Shown here: piece after piece, positions 34,324 to 45,559 of the stretch | How the letters are laid out: each line of letters opens with the position of its first letter | Numbering within the stretch: the first letter of the stretch is position 1 | Translations under genes and position numbers: made by a program | The notes under the pieces: model-generated | Told to the model about the DNA's origin: nothing | Databases searched by the model: none | What the model saw: only the letters and a program-made list of their open reading frames with translations | Assembly: GCA_022494885.1 (NCBI GenBank) | Contig: JAGVSM010001386.1 | Location: 62,001 to 126,000, forward strand | Length of the DNA: 64,000 nt | Reading direction: 5' to 3' | Source of the DNA: Micrasema longulum | Taxonomy: Eukaryota; Arthropoda; Insecta; Trichoptera; Brachycentridae

Positions 34324-34668
34324 AATTTGCAACAGAGGGGGAAAACATTTTAAAGAAGGGAGTATAGAGGTCTAAGCATTTGCGTGTCATTGGCTGATTT
34401 AAGTGGCCACTTTACACACTGTTTACCATCGTGCATTTCTTTAAACATCCAGATTTCTTCAAATATTCTATCTGTTTACTTTTGTGAAGTAAAAGAGGTA
34501 AAACTTTTACTGATGTGAATGAGATTCTAGGCGACGCCGACGCCTAAAAATATTTTTCACTTTTTATACTTATTTTTATATTTTTGTACCAGTTAGTTTA
34601 ACCAACAAAGTTTTTAGTATGTCCAAGTGTTTGTAGACATGGCTGGATTTTACTCCTTAGGGAATTAG
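34324..34668 (+). mobile_element. FB1 element, copy 5
   Basis: TTGCAACAGAGGGGGAAAAC, TATAGAGGTCTAAGCATTTG, AAGTGGCCACTTTACACACT, CTAGGCGACGCCGACGCCTA (the FB1 central mini-palindrome) and AGTATGTCCAAGTGTTTGTA, in the standard order. Confidence 0.7.
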
Positions 34669-34899
34669 CGTCCATTACAAGTACAGATCGGTCCGCAGGA
34701 AAAATGACGCGCCAGTCCGAAGAGAACGCAGAACTGTACGTAAAATAAAGTTGCAAGTTTTAGATATTTAGGAATCGATATATCCAGTCATAATGATTTG
34801 TACTTTTGTCAACAAAGCCTTTCAAGTGTCAGGATGTACAAAAGAGATGATATGGAAAAATAAACATGCGAATTAACAATAAAATTAGAATATATAAGA

Positions 34900-35165
34900 C
34901 ACTAGCGGACCCGACAGACGTAGTCCTGCCCGAACATTAGATTTCCTGCTATTAGCTTGGATTTGAAAAAATAAATAATTAGGTACATAGGTACTTGTTT
35001 ATGATTAAATTCCGAAATTAAAAATTATTAATATTGAATTTAAGTAGGTACCTTCGTACTTGTTTATGGTTGAATTCCCAAACATAAAATAATTCATTTT
35101 CAAATATAGAATTCTTTTTGGGAATGTTGAAATCAGCTCTCACCAACAGGGGTGCAATTTATTCA
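34900..35165 (+). repeat. Partial copy of the 29-kb repeat unit
   Basis: ACTAGCGGACCCGACAGACG, CCTGCTATTAGCT, then a jump to the unit end (TAGGTACTTGTTTATG), which occurs twice (about 34985 and 35045). The middle 350 bases are deleted. Confidence 0.6.
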
Positions 35166-35227
35166 TGAATACGATTCTCAAAAATGTATTAAATGTTAGT
35201 TAATATTGTTTGAGTATTATTTAGTAT

Positions 35228-35512
35228 TTTAGTTTTACCAAAAATCCAGTAAAAATAAAAAAATGGGAAGAAGTTATAAGGATTGTACGGAAAAAATCTG
35301 ATAAGGATCCATAAAAAGCGAATGTTGTTTGTAAACATTCAAAAACAAACTTTTTTTTAACACAAAAAAACAACATCTTTCCATTTTTTTGTATGTGCAT
35401 TCTCGTCGGATGCAACCCTAGTAGGTCGATGAAAAAAAAAACTTTGCTTCTAACTTTTTTTTTACAGATTCGATTGGAAATTTGAATATCTACGAACACG
35501 CGCAGTGCGAAG
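35228..35512 (+). mobile_element. FB2 single arm
   Basis: AAGGATCCATAAAAAGCGAA, TTCTCGTCGGATGCAACCCT and ACACGCGCAGTGCG match the FB2 arm at 27360-27610 in the opposite direction. Confidence 0.6.
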
Positions 35513-35536
35513 ATCTCATGAAGAATTATATATGCA

Positions 35537-35885
35537 AATATGTGTAAGACTCATCTTGCCATATTCCGTAGAAACACGGGCGGACACCACGAGAACGAAG
35601 AATCTGCTAAGAACATCAGAGATGAGGGTTCTCAGACCGATTACCAGAAAGATTCTGCGCGACTGGGTCAGAAATGATTTTTTACGGGAAACGTGTGTAA
35701 TCGAAGATATAGTACACTGGAACAGATCGCGTAGCAGATTCTGGAGAGAGCACATAAACAGAATGAGCAGCAACAGACCGTTGTCCACAGCAACCAAAGA
35801 ATTACCTTACAGACGGCGCCCACCTGGAAGACCCGCTTAGCGATGGAAGGATAGTTGGGCCTCATCACGGAAGACTGAGTAATCA
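35537..35885 (+). pseudogene. RTE-like LINE C-terminal fragment
   Basis: Plus-strand frame reading LILPYSVETRADTTRTKNLL, RTSEMRVLRPITRKILRDWV, RETCVIEDIVHWNRSRSRFW, REHINRMSSNRP and RRRPPGRPA. One stop follows, and then RWKDSWASS. This word series is the C-terminal third of a common insect endonuclease/reverse-transcriptase LINE. RT core motifs are missing. It abuts the FB2 arm at its 5' side. Confidence 0.85.
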
Positions 35886-35924
35886 AAGTAGAACTCTAAG
35901 AGAAGTTATCTATATAGGTTTAAA

Positions 35925-36290
35925 TAAAGGAATGATGACTATTGTCCATGCGATGATATTTCTTCGCAGAGTATAGAACATCTGTTATTTCAGTGCCCAT
36001 TTTTCAGTTTGCAACGCCATAATCTTGAAGCAGAATGCAGGAAAGATGGAATATCCTTAACAAATATCCACACTGTAGTAAAAAGTAGTTATCATTCGCC
36101 ATTGTTCTTGAACTTTGCAACAATGGTGATTGGACTCATAAAGGTAATAAACCAAAATCGGTGATCGAACATCCCATTTCCAAGACAAAAAAAAACTTTT
36201 TTTTTTCCGAGTACCTTAGCCTTGTACATGACACGTAAGGCTACTAAATACAGGGGTCCAAATATATATTTTTAAAAAAAATTAAAAAGT
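35925..36290 (+). pseudogene. LINE zinc-knuckle C-terminus and tail
   Basis: After a TAA at 35925 the frame reads NDDYCPCDDISSQSIEHLLF, QCPFFSLQRHNLEAECRKDG, and so on to a stop at 36162-36164. The CxC...EHLLFxC pattern is the post-RNase H tail of Jockey/I/R1-type LINEs, as at 22.3 kb. An A/T-rich tail follows to about 36290. It is a different LINE from its left neighbour. Confidence 0.8.
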
Positions 36291-37130
36291 AGAACTCACC
36301 GTTGGCCTGCGTGTGTCGAGAATATAGCATATACTGCCGAAATAACTAAATCGACATATTTCATGATACGCTCCCAACTTTGGAGAATAATTTCTTAAGA
36401 ATAAATCTTAGTTAAAAATAACACAAAGTCAACTTAATTTTTATAATAGTGTATATTTTATGAGAAATGAATTTTTAAAAATACTAATAATAAAAAAAAA
36501 CAAATGTAATTCCATCTATTTTCTACTAAAAAATACTTACAAATTATATGTATCAATGTGAAATTACCTTATAAAAAAAATTTAAAAAATATTCGTTTTT
36601 AAAACAGAAAACAACTCACGGTGACATCTTTTTTGTAATTTGAAAAACAATTCGAATAGTATTTTGAAATAAATAACAATTTTAAGAATTTTCAAGTCGT
36701 AGTTTTTTCCCCATTTAACTTAACGAAGAAAAGGTATCGCCTTAATAACTTCATTTAAATTATTTATGATGCTTCTCTGGGAGAGATATTTCTAATATTC
36801 AACACAAATATTAAATACCTTTTAGAATTTAAATCTGTTCATTAGCTTTATCGCCTCTGTATTGAAATTATTGACTTTATTGTTTCAGTTTCCTGTGGAA
36901 AGTGCTTTGTTTTTATTGGTTCAATATTCTCTTGTAAGCTAGAGATAAATTAGAAATTATTAGATTTTTAGAGCAAATATCGCGGTTAGGAGAGACTTTT
37001 GTTATCTGCAAACAAAGCCATTATTATTTATTTAATTCTCCTACCATTCTAAATTCCCTGGGGTGAAATTCGTTTCACTTCAAAAGAAAAATAAAACAGT
37101 AATAAAACGTTATTATCAATAAAATAATAA
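36291..37130. other. AT-rich spacer, nothing identified
   Basis: No recognised feature. Confidence 0.4.
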
Positions 37131-37275
37131 TAGTCATCATTCCCTTTTCGCACCTTATGGTGAATAAGGCATTGCATTCGTTTATTAACCGCAGTTTGTC
37201 TTGTTCATCTTTGATGCATAAAGATGATCAGTCTTACGCTTCAGATGCTAGCTAAGGGACTATTAAATAATGAGG
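37131..37275 (-). mobile_element. SINE-1 tail fragment
   Basis: CATCATTCCCTTTTCGCACC, TTATTAACCGCAG and AGGGACTATTAAATAATGA are the complement of the SINE-1 3' half. The tRNA-like head is missing. Confidence 0.6.
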
Positions 37276-37312
37276 TAAAGAAATACCACTTTAAATAATA
37301 ATAAATTAATAT

Positions 37313-37625
37313 CTTAATAACTTTCTAGGGAGTGAAATTCAGCCTTTCTACAAACGTTTGGACATACTCAAAACATTGTTAGTTAAACTAACTACTGGTA
37401 TAAGAATAATTATTAAAAAAATATTAATGTTTTCAAGCCAAGTAATATTTTATTTTAGTAGTAATAATAATTCAGCCAGGTGAATCTCACCCACATTTAT
37501 AACGATTTCAGCTCTTTTACTTCAGAAAATTCAATTGATAAAAGAGTTGAGAAAATTTGGTTCTTTAAACATAGGCAGAATAGTGAATGTAAGAGTGTGT
37601 GTAAAGGGGCTACTTAAACCAGACA
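37313..37625 (-). mobile_element. FB1 element, copy 6
   Basis: The plus strand shows CTTTCTAGGGAGTGAAATTC, TTTGGACATACTCAAAACAT, AGCCAGGTGAATCTCACCCA, ATAGGCAGAATAGTGAATGT and GGGGCTACTTAAACCAGACA. The outer arm is lost. Confidence 0.65.
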
Positions 37626-37878
37626 TAATTTTTATTTTTTAATGTTTTAATTTATGTTTATTGTTGTGGACTCAGTGCATAATACAATGATATTATTACA
37701 AAAAAACATAAACCTAACACAGCACACATTACGTACACAACACAACATATAATACAATTTCTGAACGGGGCAACAAAATGTGACGAGAATATGACGTATA
37801 ACACGTGACTCTATTTATATTGGTATCTCCATTATGAAACTTCTTATGGAGTAATGTGTGTAAAACGTGGTGTTTGTT

Positions 37879-37881
37879 TTA

Positions 37882-37930
<49 letters not shown>
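37879..37930. repeat. (TA)n microsatellite
   Basis: About 50 bases of near-perfect TA. The 72-codon frame across it is not a gene. Confidence 0.9.
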
Positions 37931-37932
<2 letters not shown>

Positions 37933-38514
37933 AGAGTTAGTATTTTTTGTCTTTTTTTTCTTATTTTTTTTTTTAAAAGTATTATTTATAGAGGCTAGAT
38001 ATGAAAGGCTAAATATTATTATTGTCAATGAGACTCAACTTTCATTTGAAGCGGAGAGCTTACTCCTTAAATGAGTCAAGATCGTACATCGTCTCGAATT
38101 TTGAAGAATCACTAATTGCTCTTCCATAGAGAATTCTGAGCTGCTCTGGTGTTGAATTTGTCGTTGCTCAGGAACAAAGTATGTCTAGTGCGAAGAAACT
38201 TTAAATATAATAAGACCTTTAAATGCTCAGACGTCCATATTCCCTTCTCCATTTTTCTCTTCTCTATTGCAATAAATTTAAATATTCAATGTTTTTATAT
38301 TATTAAGATACGAATAATTTGCATGTTATTTATATTACATATATTATAAGGATACCAACTTTTATAATTAGGAGCGTAAAATCACAAATCTCAATTGATG
38401 TCTCTACACGAATTGTGCCAAGGGAAGTAAGTATTAAGAAAAAAAAAACATCACTTACATTAAAAATAAAATATTGTAAATGACATTACTTTTTTATTTG
38501 ACTTTTTGTACATA

Positions 38515-38565
38515 GTGTTAATTGTACATTGGCAATTTCTTCCAACCAACCAATAAAATAACAGT
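38515..38565. mobile_element. PLE linker fragment
   Basis: TTGTACATTGG...CAATTTCTTCCAACCAAC matches the PLE linker at 12325-12366, with about 20 bases deleted. It lies directly before LINE A. Confidence 0.45.
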
Positions 38566-38599
38566 TTTTTTTTTTATTATTCATGTCAAAACATATTCA

Positions 38600-40200
38600 A
38601 CAGAAAATAAAGATAAAAAAAGCTTAAGATATTTAAAGAGCAACAAAGAAATCAGCAAAATAATAAACGGGCTAAAAGACAACACATCACCTGGCCATGA
38701 CGAAATGAAAGTTGTTACAGTCAAAAAAATAAAGGAAGAAATAACCACGACAATAGTGAAATTAATAAATAAACATATAGCAGACGAAAGTTTTCCAGAA
38801 GTAATGAAATTAGCAAAAATAACACCAATTTACAAAGGAGGAGAAAAAAACTTAGCTTCTAACTACAGACCCATTGCAAACTTAACCATTCTAAGCAAAA
38901 TATTTGAAAAAGTGCTACACAATCGATTATACCAACACCTCGAAAACCTTAATTTTATTGCAAAAGACCAACATGGATTTCAAAAAAGAAAGGGTACCTC
39001 CACAGCAATGACATCAGTTTGCAACTTTATACAAACCAAAATTGATAAAGGAAATACAGTGACTGCACTCATACTTGACTTCAAGAAGGCATTTGACACA
39101 GTCCACATAGATACCCTTCTAAATAAACTACAACATACAGGAGTTAAGGGACAAGCTCTCAAAATATTTAAAAACTATCTACAAGGAAGAAAATAGTTTA
39201 CGAAAATTGAAGACCACAAAAATGAAATAACAACAATGCAATTCGGAGTACCTCAGGGATTAATATTAGGACCATTGTTTTATATAATATACATTAACGA
39301 CATAATACACAGTGACATAATGGAAAAAAAACAATCTATGCGGACGACTTAGGAATTTTATATGAAAACAAAAATGACATTGAAACGACTAAAACCATCA
39401 ACAATGACGTGCAAAAACTATTAGAATGGACAAACAAAAACTGTTTAACACTAAATGCCAAGAAATGCAATATAATACATTTTGAAACACAAAAGAAGAA
39501 CGTATTACGAAATGGAAAAAAAAAAATAATAATGGTCAAGACATGTGTGATAAACAATTTATAAATTAAATATATTTGCAATGTTATTATTAGAACACAC
39601 ATAGCAATATGTATGATATGTGTGCCCTACTTTAAGATTTAAATAAAAAAAAAGAAGAACTATAACATGAACATAAAAATAAACAACGAAACTCTTAAGA
39701 GTTTAACTTTAAAGAACTAGAACATGTGACTTACCTAGGACTCACAATGGACAGACAATTAAAATGGACAAAACACATAGACGGACTCACTAAAGTAATG
39801 ATATCACTACATAGCCTCTTCTACAAAATTAAAGATTTTATACCAAGAAAGGAAGAAATTATGATTTACGAAGCCTATGTCAAAAGTAAATTGAGTTACA
39901 TGATCGCCTTCTGGGAAACTGGTAACAAGACAGACATAACAAGAATACAAAGACAACAAAATAAAATTCTTAAACTAACATACAACCTACCCTACCTGAC
40001 GTCTACGACTAAACTGTACAAAAAAACACACCAGTTTGACATAAACTACTTGACTAAAATTGAGACCTTAAAAATTGTGCACAAAATAACACTGGGAAAC
40101 ATATAAGACGACGACATAATATTAGTCAAAAATGCTGACATACACAAATATAACACCAGACAACAACAACACTATCATATTAAAAAAGCAAAGACAAACA
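38600..40200 (+). pseudogene. LINE A: reverse transcriptase, main part
   Basis: Most of a Jockey/CR1-like RT. In order: KEISKIINGLKDNTSPGHDE, AKITPIYKGGEKN, NYRPIANLTILSKIFEKVL, QHGFQKRKGTSTAM, LDFKKAFDTVHIDTLL (motif A), a TAG at 39194-39196, FGVPQGLILGPLF (motif B), a frameshift in the A8 run near 39323-39330, then IYADDLGILYE (motif C, catalytic pair at 39343-39348). Next come NCLTLNAKKCNIIHF and, after the 39502-39649 insert, LEHVTYLGLTMDRQLKWTKH. The thumb region runs on to a TAA at 40104-40106 and then to 40200, where LINE B interrupts. Endonuclease not seen. Few defects, so moderately young. Confidence 0.92.
39491..39660 (+). mobile_element. 148-base retro-insert in LINE A with 11-bp duplication
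   Basis: AAAAGAAGAAC at 39491-39501 and again at 39650-39660 flanks 39502-39649, which ends in ACTTTAAGATTTAAATAAAA. A short 3'-end piece with an A-rich tail plus an 11-base duplication is the signature of target-primed reverse transcription. The source family is not identified. Confidence 0.8.
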
Positions 40201-40201
40201 A

Positions 40202-41232
40202 GCTATATTTATAGACTTAAAAAAAGCTTTCGACACTGTGGACCATGAGATTCTATTGGATAAGTTGAAACACTTAGGCATAGTTGGCATACCTTTGAAA
40301 ATATTTCGAAGCTATCTCACTGACAGATACTGTGCGGTTCAAATCAGAAAAGAATCTAGTGATCTAGGTAGGATAACTTGTGGAGTTCCGCAGGGGTCAA
40401 TCCTTGGTCCACTCTTGTTCCTTATTTATATTAATGATATCACTAAGTGGGGGTTAAAGGGGACTCTTCAATTGTATGCCGATGATACTGTCATTTTTTA
40501 TCATAATAGTAACCTAAAAGAACTAGAAAAAATAATGAAGACAGATTTCGATAGTCTCGCCGACTGGATGCGATTAAACAAATTAAGTTTGAATATGAAA
40601 AAAACATCATATATGATTTTTTGGAACAAACAGGATTTGAAAATTAATATTTCTCTAGGAACTGGCTATATTGAAAAGACCAATGTTACTAAATACTTAG
40701 GACTATATATTGACTCTCAACTTTCATGGAAATACCAATATGAACATGTTAAATCAAAATAGTACCCGTAACTGGCGTTTTGCATAGACTTTGTAGTCTG
40801 CTTCCTCACTCTGTTTTGTTTGCCGTCTATTACGCTATGATACATTCTCACCTATCCTATTTATGCTGTATTTGGGTTTTCGCTAACAAAAACCAGATTT
40901 CTGAGATTCAAGTTCTTCAAAACCGAGCTCTGAGAAGCATTCTTGGTTTAAAATGGGATTCCCATGTCAAGGATATTTATCGTAACACAAAAATACTTCC
41001 TTTCAAGGTAATGGCACTGTATGACATCACTAACACTATTTCAAACATCATAAACTTTTCTGCTCACACAAATTTAAAACTTACATTTAATCATGAAATT
41101 CACAACTATAATACACGACATGCAAAAAATCTTCACATTTCTAAATTTTGTTCCATGAAGTTCGGCAAAAGGTCTCTGGAATACATTGGTCGTATACAAT
41201 TTAATAAACTGCCTGATGACCTTAAAAAATGA
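40202..41232 (+). pseudogene. LINE B reverse transcriptase
   Basis: 5'-truncated Jockey/CR1-like RT. From 40202 the frame gives [17 protein letters not shown] (motif A). Then [20 protein letters not shown] (motif B), [12 protein letters not shown] (motif C, Asp pair intact), [11 protein letters not shown] and [14 protein letters not shown], to a TAG at 40760-40762. A one-base shift leads to the 150-codon C-terminal frame 40780-41232 (LHRLCSLLPHSVLFAVYYAM, LSYLCCIWVF, NYNTRHAKNLHI, IQFNKLPDDLKK). It resembles LINE A in layout, but the sequences differ enough to be another family. One nonsense change and one shift, so it is a recent but dead copy. Confidence 0.92.
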
Positions 41233-41337
41233 AATGTCGAGTGGTAAATCTCAAAGACCAGAAATGAAGACCTGTTTCTTGAATCTTTTTGAAAGTGATA
41301 GTTTTTAGCTCAGTTTCTGTGAATAGTCTATATATTG

Positions 41338-41600
41338 TGTTTTAGGTTTAAATGTTTTTCTTTTCTTTTTTTAATATTAAGTTCACAGAATGTTTAAATG
41401 TTTTTTATTTTCTTTTTTAATATTAATTTCACAGAATGTTTAAATGTTTTTCTTTTCTTTTTTAATATTAAGTTCACAGATTGTTTGAATGTTTTTATTT
41501 TCTTCTTTAATATTAAGTTCACAGATTGTTTAAATGTTTTCTTTCCTTTTTTAATATTAAGTTCATAGATTGTTAAAATTTGTTAAAATTTGTTAAAATT
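41338..41600 (+). repeat. 45-base minisatellite in LINE B 3' UTR
   Basis: About five units with core AATGTTTTTCTTTTCTTTTT and TTAATATTAAGTTCACAGA. The last is followed by three short TTGTTAAAAT units (41572-41600). 3' UTR tandem repeats are known in several LINE families. Confidence 0.8.
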
Positions 41601-41765
41601 TTTATTGTTTAAATGTATACTATGTATTGTTACAAGAAATGTACTATTTTTTTTATGTACCGTCCCAAATGAGTTTTCTCGTACAACTCCTGGGAATATA
41701 ATATCATGATATTCATGTCTTATATGTTTTATTAATAAATAAAAAAAAAATAAAATAAAATAAAA

Positions 41766-42010
41766 AAACACAGGACAGTCAAAAATACTACATAACGGAC
41801 TTAAACACTACAACGACTTACCTTACTACTTGAAAACTTTTACTGGAAACAAATTTAAAATCAATCTGAAAAAGCACATGATGACTGAACTAACTAGACA
41901 AGACGAGACATAAAATGACTCGACAATATAAATTTTCTAATGTAACCCTAACGAGTTTTTTAAAATTGTAAATAAATTTAAAAAAAATAAAAAATAGAAA
42001 TAAATTTATT
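41766..42010 (+). pseudogene. LINE A: C-terminal end and 3' tail
   Basis: Continues LINE A after the insert: GQSKILHNGLKHYNDLPYYL, then FKINLKKHMMTELTRQDET and a stop at 41911-41913. The 3' UTR runs to the A-rich end near 42000 (CTAATGTAACCCTAACGAG, then AATAAATTTAAAAAAAATAA). The antisense 3' end at 50160-50250 has the same sequence and coding end. Confidence 0.9.
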
Positions 42011-42084
42011 TGTGTATATTTTACGTTAAATCAATACCATACTATACGAAAAAGGAAAAAAAGGAAAGAGGAAAGGAGAAGAGA

Positions 42085-42575
42085 TTAAGGTAGAGAAAAG
42101 AGATGTTTCTTCAGAGGTGATTTAAACAGAGATAATGTAGTGACATCTTTGATGGTGGATGGGAGATGATTTCACACTCAAGCGGCATGGACACTATATG
42201 AGTTAGAGAAGAAAGAAGAATTGGGTATTGGTATTGAGAGAGTGCATTGAGAATAAGAACGAAGAGGTAAACCATGAACTGATAAACGTTGAATTTTTTC
42301 TCGCAGGTATATAGGAGCGTTAGGACTATGAAGTACATTGAACAGAAGTGAAAGGGAGCGATAGTCTCTCCGCTGTCTAATTTTGAGCCATTTCAGTTGC
42401 CTACGATAATCAGAAATGTGATCATATTTCCTAATATCAAAAATATACTTTATGCATGGAGAAGTCGTTAAAGTTTATCGAGTTGCTCACATCTTAAATC
42501 AGTCGTGGAAACATCAGCGTAATCTAGAATGGGTAGTAGAAATGCTTGAACCAGAGTGCATTTTATTGGTATTAA
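42085..42575 (-). pseudogene. LINE C-terminal fragment, antisense
   Basis: The minus strand from 42575 to a stop at 42085 reads, over about two small frameshifts, PIKCTLVQAFLLPILDYADV, IRKYDHISDYRRQLKWLKIR, RDYRSLSLLFNVLHSPNAP, REKIQRLSVHGLPLRSYSQ, VHAARVWNHLPSTIKDV and FKSPLKKHLFSLP. This is the post-RT C-terminus of a further Jockey/CR1-like LINE. RT motifs are missing. The 75-codon minus-strand frame 42111-42338 is an out-of-frame shadow. Confidence 0.85.
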
Positions 42576-42650
42576 TGCGTTGCAACTACCTACATACATG
42601 CAAATAAATGTCACAAAAACTCTGTTCCCCGCACACGGTACCTACATGCC

Positions 42651-42895
42651 AAATATAAAGGCCGTAACAAGTGTGTAAATTTACTAAGCATTTGAAAATT
42701 ATGTTGCAATCGTTGTGTGATTCTAAATGGTGTGTTTTTCAAGATGAGTGTTAAAATGCGATATTTAAATAAGCCTCAAGATATTGAATATGTGAAATTA
42801 TTTGTGCATCAACTTCATAAGTTATTACCGTCTTCACAAGCTAGAGAATAACATTATAGAATCAACGGCTTATCTAGACCACATAATGTAAGTAA
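42651..42895 (+). other. Short unrecognised frame behind a TATA-like site
   Basis: ATATAAAGG at 42653-42661 precedes an ATG at 42744. From it MSVKMRYLNKPQDIEYVKLF, then VHQLHKLLPSSQARE, is followed by a TAA at 42849. The same frame goes on HYRINGLSRPHN to a GTAAGT donor-like site at 42889-42894. One stop in an otherwise protein-like 48-codon stretch with a promoter-like element and donor suggests a first exon of a dead gene or transposase. I do not recognise the protein. Chance remains possible. Confidence 0.3.
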
Positions 42896-43616
42896 AATTA
42901 GACTATCATTATTTGTATCGACATTAATTTGTATAATTTGACATAATTTGGATAATTTGTATCGACAATATTAGAGTTTTTTACAACAGTAAGTGAAAGT
43001 GGAATCATGCTGTAAGAAAAGATTCTTTGAGAGCCTGTTTTTCTTCCTGAGTTCGTTCATGTTTTTAAATGCCCAAAGATTACATTGTTCTGTGGGTACG
43101 CAAAACGGAAGTTTGCCAAGTCTGTAACACCAAACAAGAATCTCAAAATTGATTTTCGATTTAGATTTATTTAACTAGATAATTTTCTCTGACACAAGTT
43201 AACAAAATCTTATAATCGTTTTACATTTCGGGGTGCGATAATATTTATCTTTGTAAAGAATAAAGCAGAGCTCACTCGAGGACTATATAATAGTCGGGAC
43301 AATACTGCCCCGTCCCAGCTCCATAAACAGCCTCGATGCCTACGCAGGATAAGACAATTGGACAATACAATAATACAAAAATGGACAAATGACGACTCGC
43401 GCGGTGATGGAGGTAGTCCTGCAAAGATATCCTGCCTATATTTCTATAAAACAATGCCCCGGTTCATTGTCCTGTCCTCTTAATTTCTGTTCACACTAAG
43501 ACAACTGGGTTTTTGATGCGTAGATATGTGTACCGTGAACCGTGGCGTACGCGCACCCTAGGTTCACATCGAAAATAGAGGGTCATTTCATTCATTTATT
43601 TTTCATTTTTCATTTA

Positions 43617-43790
43617 TTTTTTGCACCACAACAGGCCAGGAGGCCCAATTACAGTGGTTTATTGCATCACAGAATACCCAGGCTTGAGAAAAATCACAAT
43701 TAAAATCAAAATAACAAAGAATCGAACCCGGAACCTTCCGTGTGTGAGTCAAGCGTCTTGACCGCTACACCACGGAGGCCGCAGTCAGTT
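43617..43790 (-). mobile_element. SINE-2 copy, best preserved
   Basis: The minus strand has GGCCTCCGTGGTGTAGCGGT (A box), then AAGGTTCCGGGTTCGATTC (B box). The body includes CTCAAGCCTGGGTATTCTGT and ACTGTAATTGGGCCTCC, ending at TGTTGTGGTGCAAAAAA. Other copies: 13.3, 22.7, 23.9 and 52.2 kb. Confidence 0.85.
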
Positions 43791-44605
43791 GTGTATCTTC
43801 GTAATCACTCGAGAGAATTTATCTTCAACTACACCGTCATAATGAAGGTGAGACGTTATTAACTTTCGATTGTAACTCCTGCCCGGACTCCTTACTATGC
43901 ACGCGTATGAGCGAATGAAGTTGTTTGAGATCGTTAGTACAAACTATCGTCTTTGTTGCTAACATGCGCGTTTGATCATTTAGATAACTAACTAAACAAA
44001 ACTCGGACATTGTATCTATGGTTTATTAAATTAATTTAACAAAACTTACACACTGAAATATACGTTCTGACTATACATTACAGATAGAAAAATCAAAAAA
44101 TATTCAATGAATAAATATATTTTTATCATTTTTTGCGAAATCGGTTAAGAATCAAAATTACATAATACGAGTATCAATTATTATACGTCGCATACTATAA
44201 ATATCGTTGAACTTTCTCTAGACTAGCAACTGTTTCTATTTTTAGTTTTCCATTAATTTCCAATACAATCTGGAAAACACTCAAAGCGAAGAGAGGCGAG
44301 GAAATGGGGTAAGAGAAGACAATTTTCTCATAATAATATGAATATCTAAGCGCAACTTAATTTTTGATAATGTATTTCAAGTTATTAATTTATTCCTGCG
44401 TTAAATATTTAATGGCACTGGTATTTAAATTAAATTTTCTAAATTCTTTATTAAAGTATCTTAGTGTTTTTAAGAAAGACGTGAATAAATTATGTCGTTT
44501 TTATAGTCGCGTTTTCGTGTTTCATTAAACCTTTCACAGCATTTATGTTTCTACCAAAAAACAAATACCACTTACATAGTAATTATTTTTTGAAAAAAAC
44601 CTGTG
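43791..44605. other. Spacer, nothing identified
   Basis: No recognised feature. Confidence 0.35.
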
Positions 44606-44770
44606 TGTTTACTAGGTGCGAAGGTTTTTACGGTCACTGTTATCAATATGATTTTTTGTGTGTATTGGATTTGTTTCAACGTTTCGGTTACTTTAGTAGG
44701 AGCCATCTTCAGGGTAAGCTGAGAAACTGTGTGTTTACGTTTGTAAAAATATGTATTGTGAATAATTAAA
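44606..44770 (-). mobile_element. PLE terminal repeat with hammerhead-like core
   Basis: GGTGCGAAGGTTTTTACGGT, TGTGTGTATTGGATTTG and AGTAGGAGCCATCTTCAGGG match the terminal repeats at 11.85 and 63.4-64 kb. The minus strand reads CTGAAGA (44712-44706), a GGNNCC-containing spacer, and CGAAAC ending at 44681. The 74-codon plus-strand frame here is not a gene. Confidence 0.7.
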
Positions 44771-45559
44771 AAATACTATGTAAACGAGACAGCCTTACGT
44801 GTATCACTGTATTTAAAGAAAAAATTACTTTTATTTTGGAGATACTTATTTTACGACAATTTAGTTAACACGTTAATTTTATGATTTAAAGAAAATTTCA
44901 TTAAACTTAAAAAAAAACAATTTCTCTAAAATATATATCTCATTTGTATTAGCGCTTGGATGAGCAATACTGACTTTAAATAAGTTTAGTATCTATACTT
45001 TTTTGGCCAAAGTTAGTACGGTACGTATGTATTGAAATTTATGAATAAAATTATTTTCATATAAAAAACATTAGTTTTAATTTATTTACAAATAAATTAA
45101 AAACTAAAATTAAAAGCTAATGATGTATCTACACGAGTTGGTGGCATATTATTTTTTTGTTGAATATATTTGAGTGTTTCATTTTACGTTTTATATTGTT
45201 ATTTCACTCTTTTCTTTTCAAATTTTCAATATAAACTTTAATTTAATTCGCTAGTGTTTCAATATTTTAAACATTTTTGCTAATCGCATCGTAATAACAT
45301 ATTTCACTAAAAGTCTGTCACATTTAGAAAATCTTTTAACGAATTTCTACAAAACAACCCATAAATGCTTAATTAAGACGTATGAGCACGGCTAGATATG
45401 ACAGTAGATATAACCAAAGACAAACATAACAGGTGAATTTTTATACGTCTTATGAATATATTCCTGAAGGAATAAACAATTTTATTTTAAAGGTTTTTAA
45501 CAGTGGTTTTAATTTATTTTTTTAAATTAAAAACCAGCTAAACTTATCAGCAGGTCATA
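44771..45559. other. AT-rich spacer, nothing identified
   Basis: No recognised feature. Confidence 0.4.

Larger units (their letters stand above)
40201..41765 (+). mobile_element. LINE B, inserted into LINE A
   Basis: Starts abruptly at RT motif A and ends in an A-rich (AAATA)n tail at 41733-41768. A minisatellite lies in its 3' UTR. Flanks share AAACA (40196-40200 and 41766-41770). Joining 40200 to 41771 restores LINE A's frame, which proves the order of events. Confidence 0.9.

Noticed and set aside
37856..38074. 72-codon frame with Tyr-Ile repeats
   Set aside because: Produced by the (TA)n microsatellite.
43270..43490. A MITE bounded by GGACAAT/ATTGTCC words
   Set aside because: Only short, scattered complementarity (CGAGGACTATATAATAG against CCTGTCCTC) and no target duplication.
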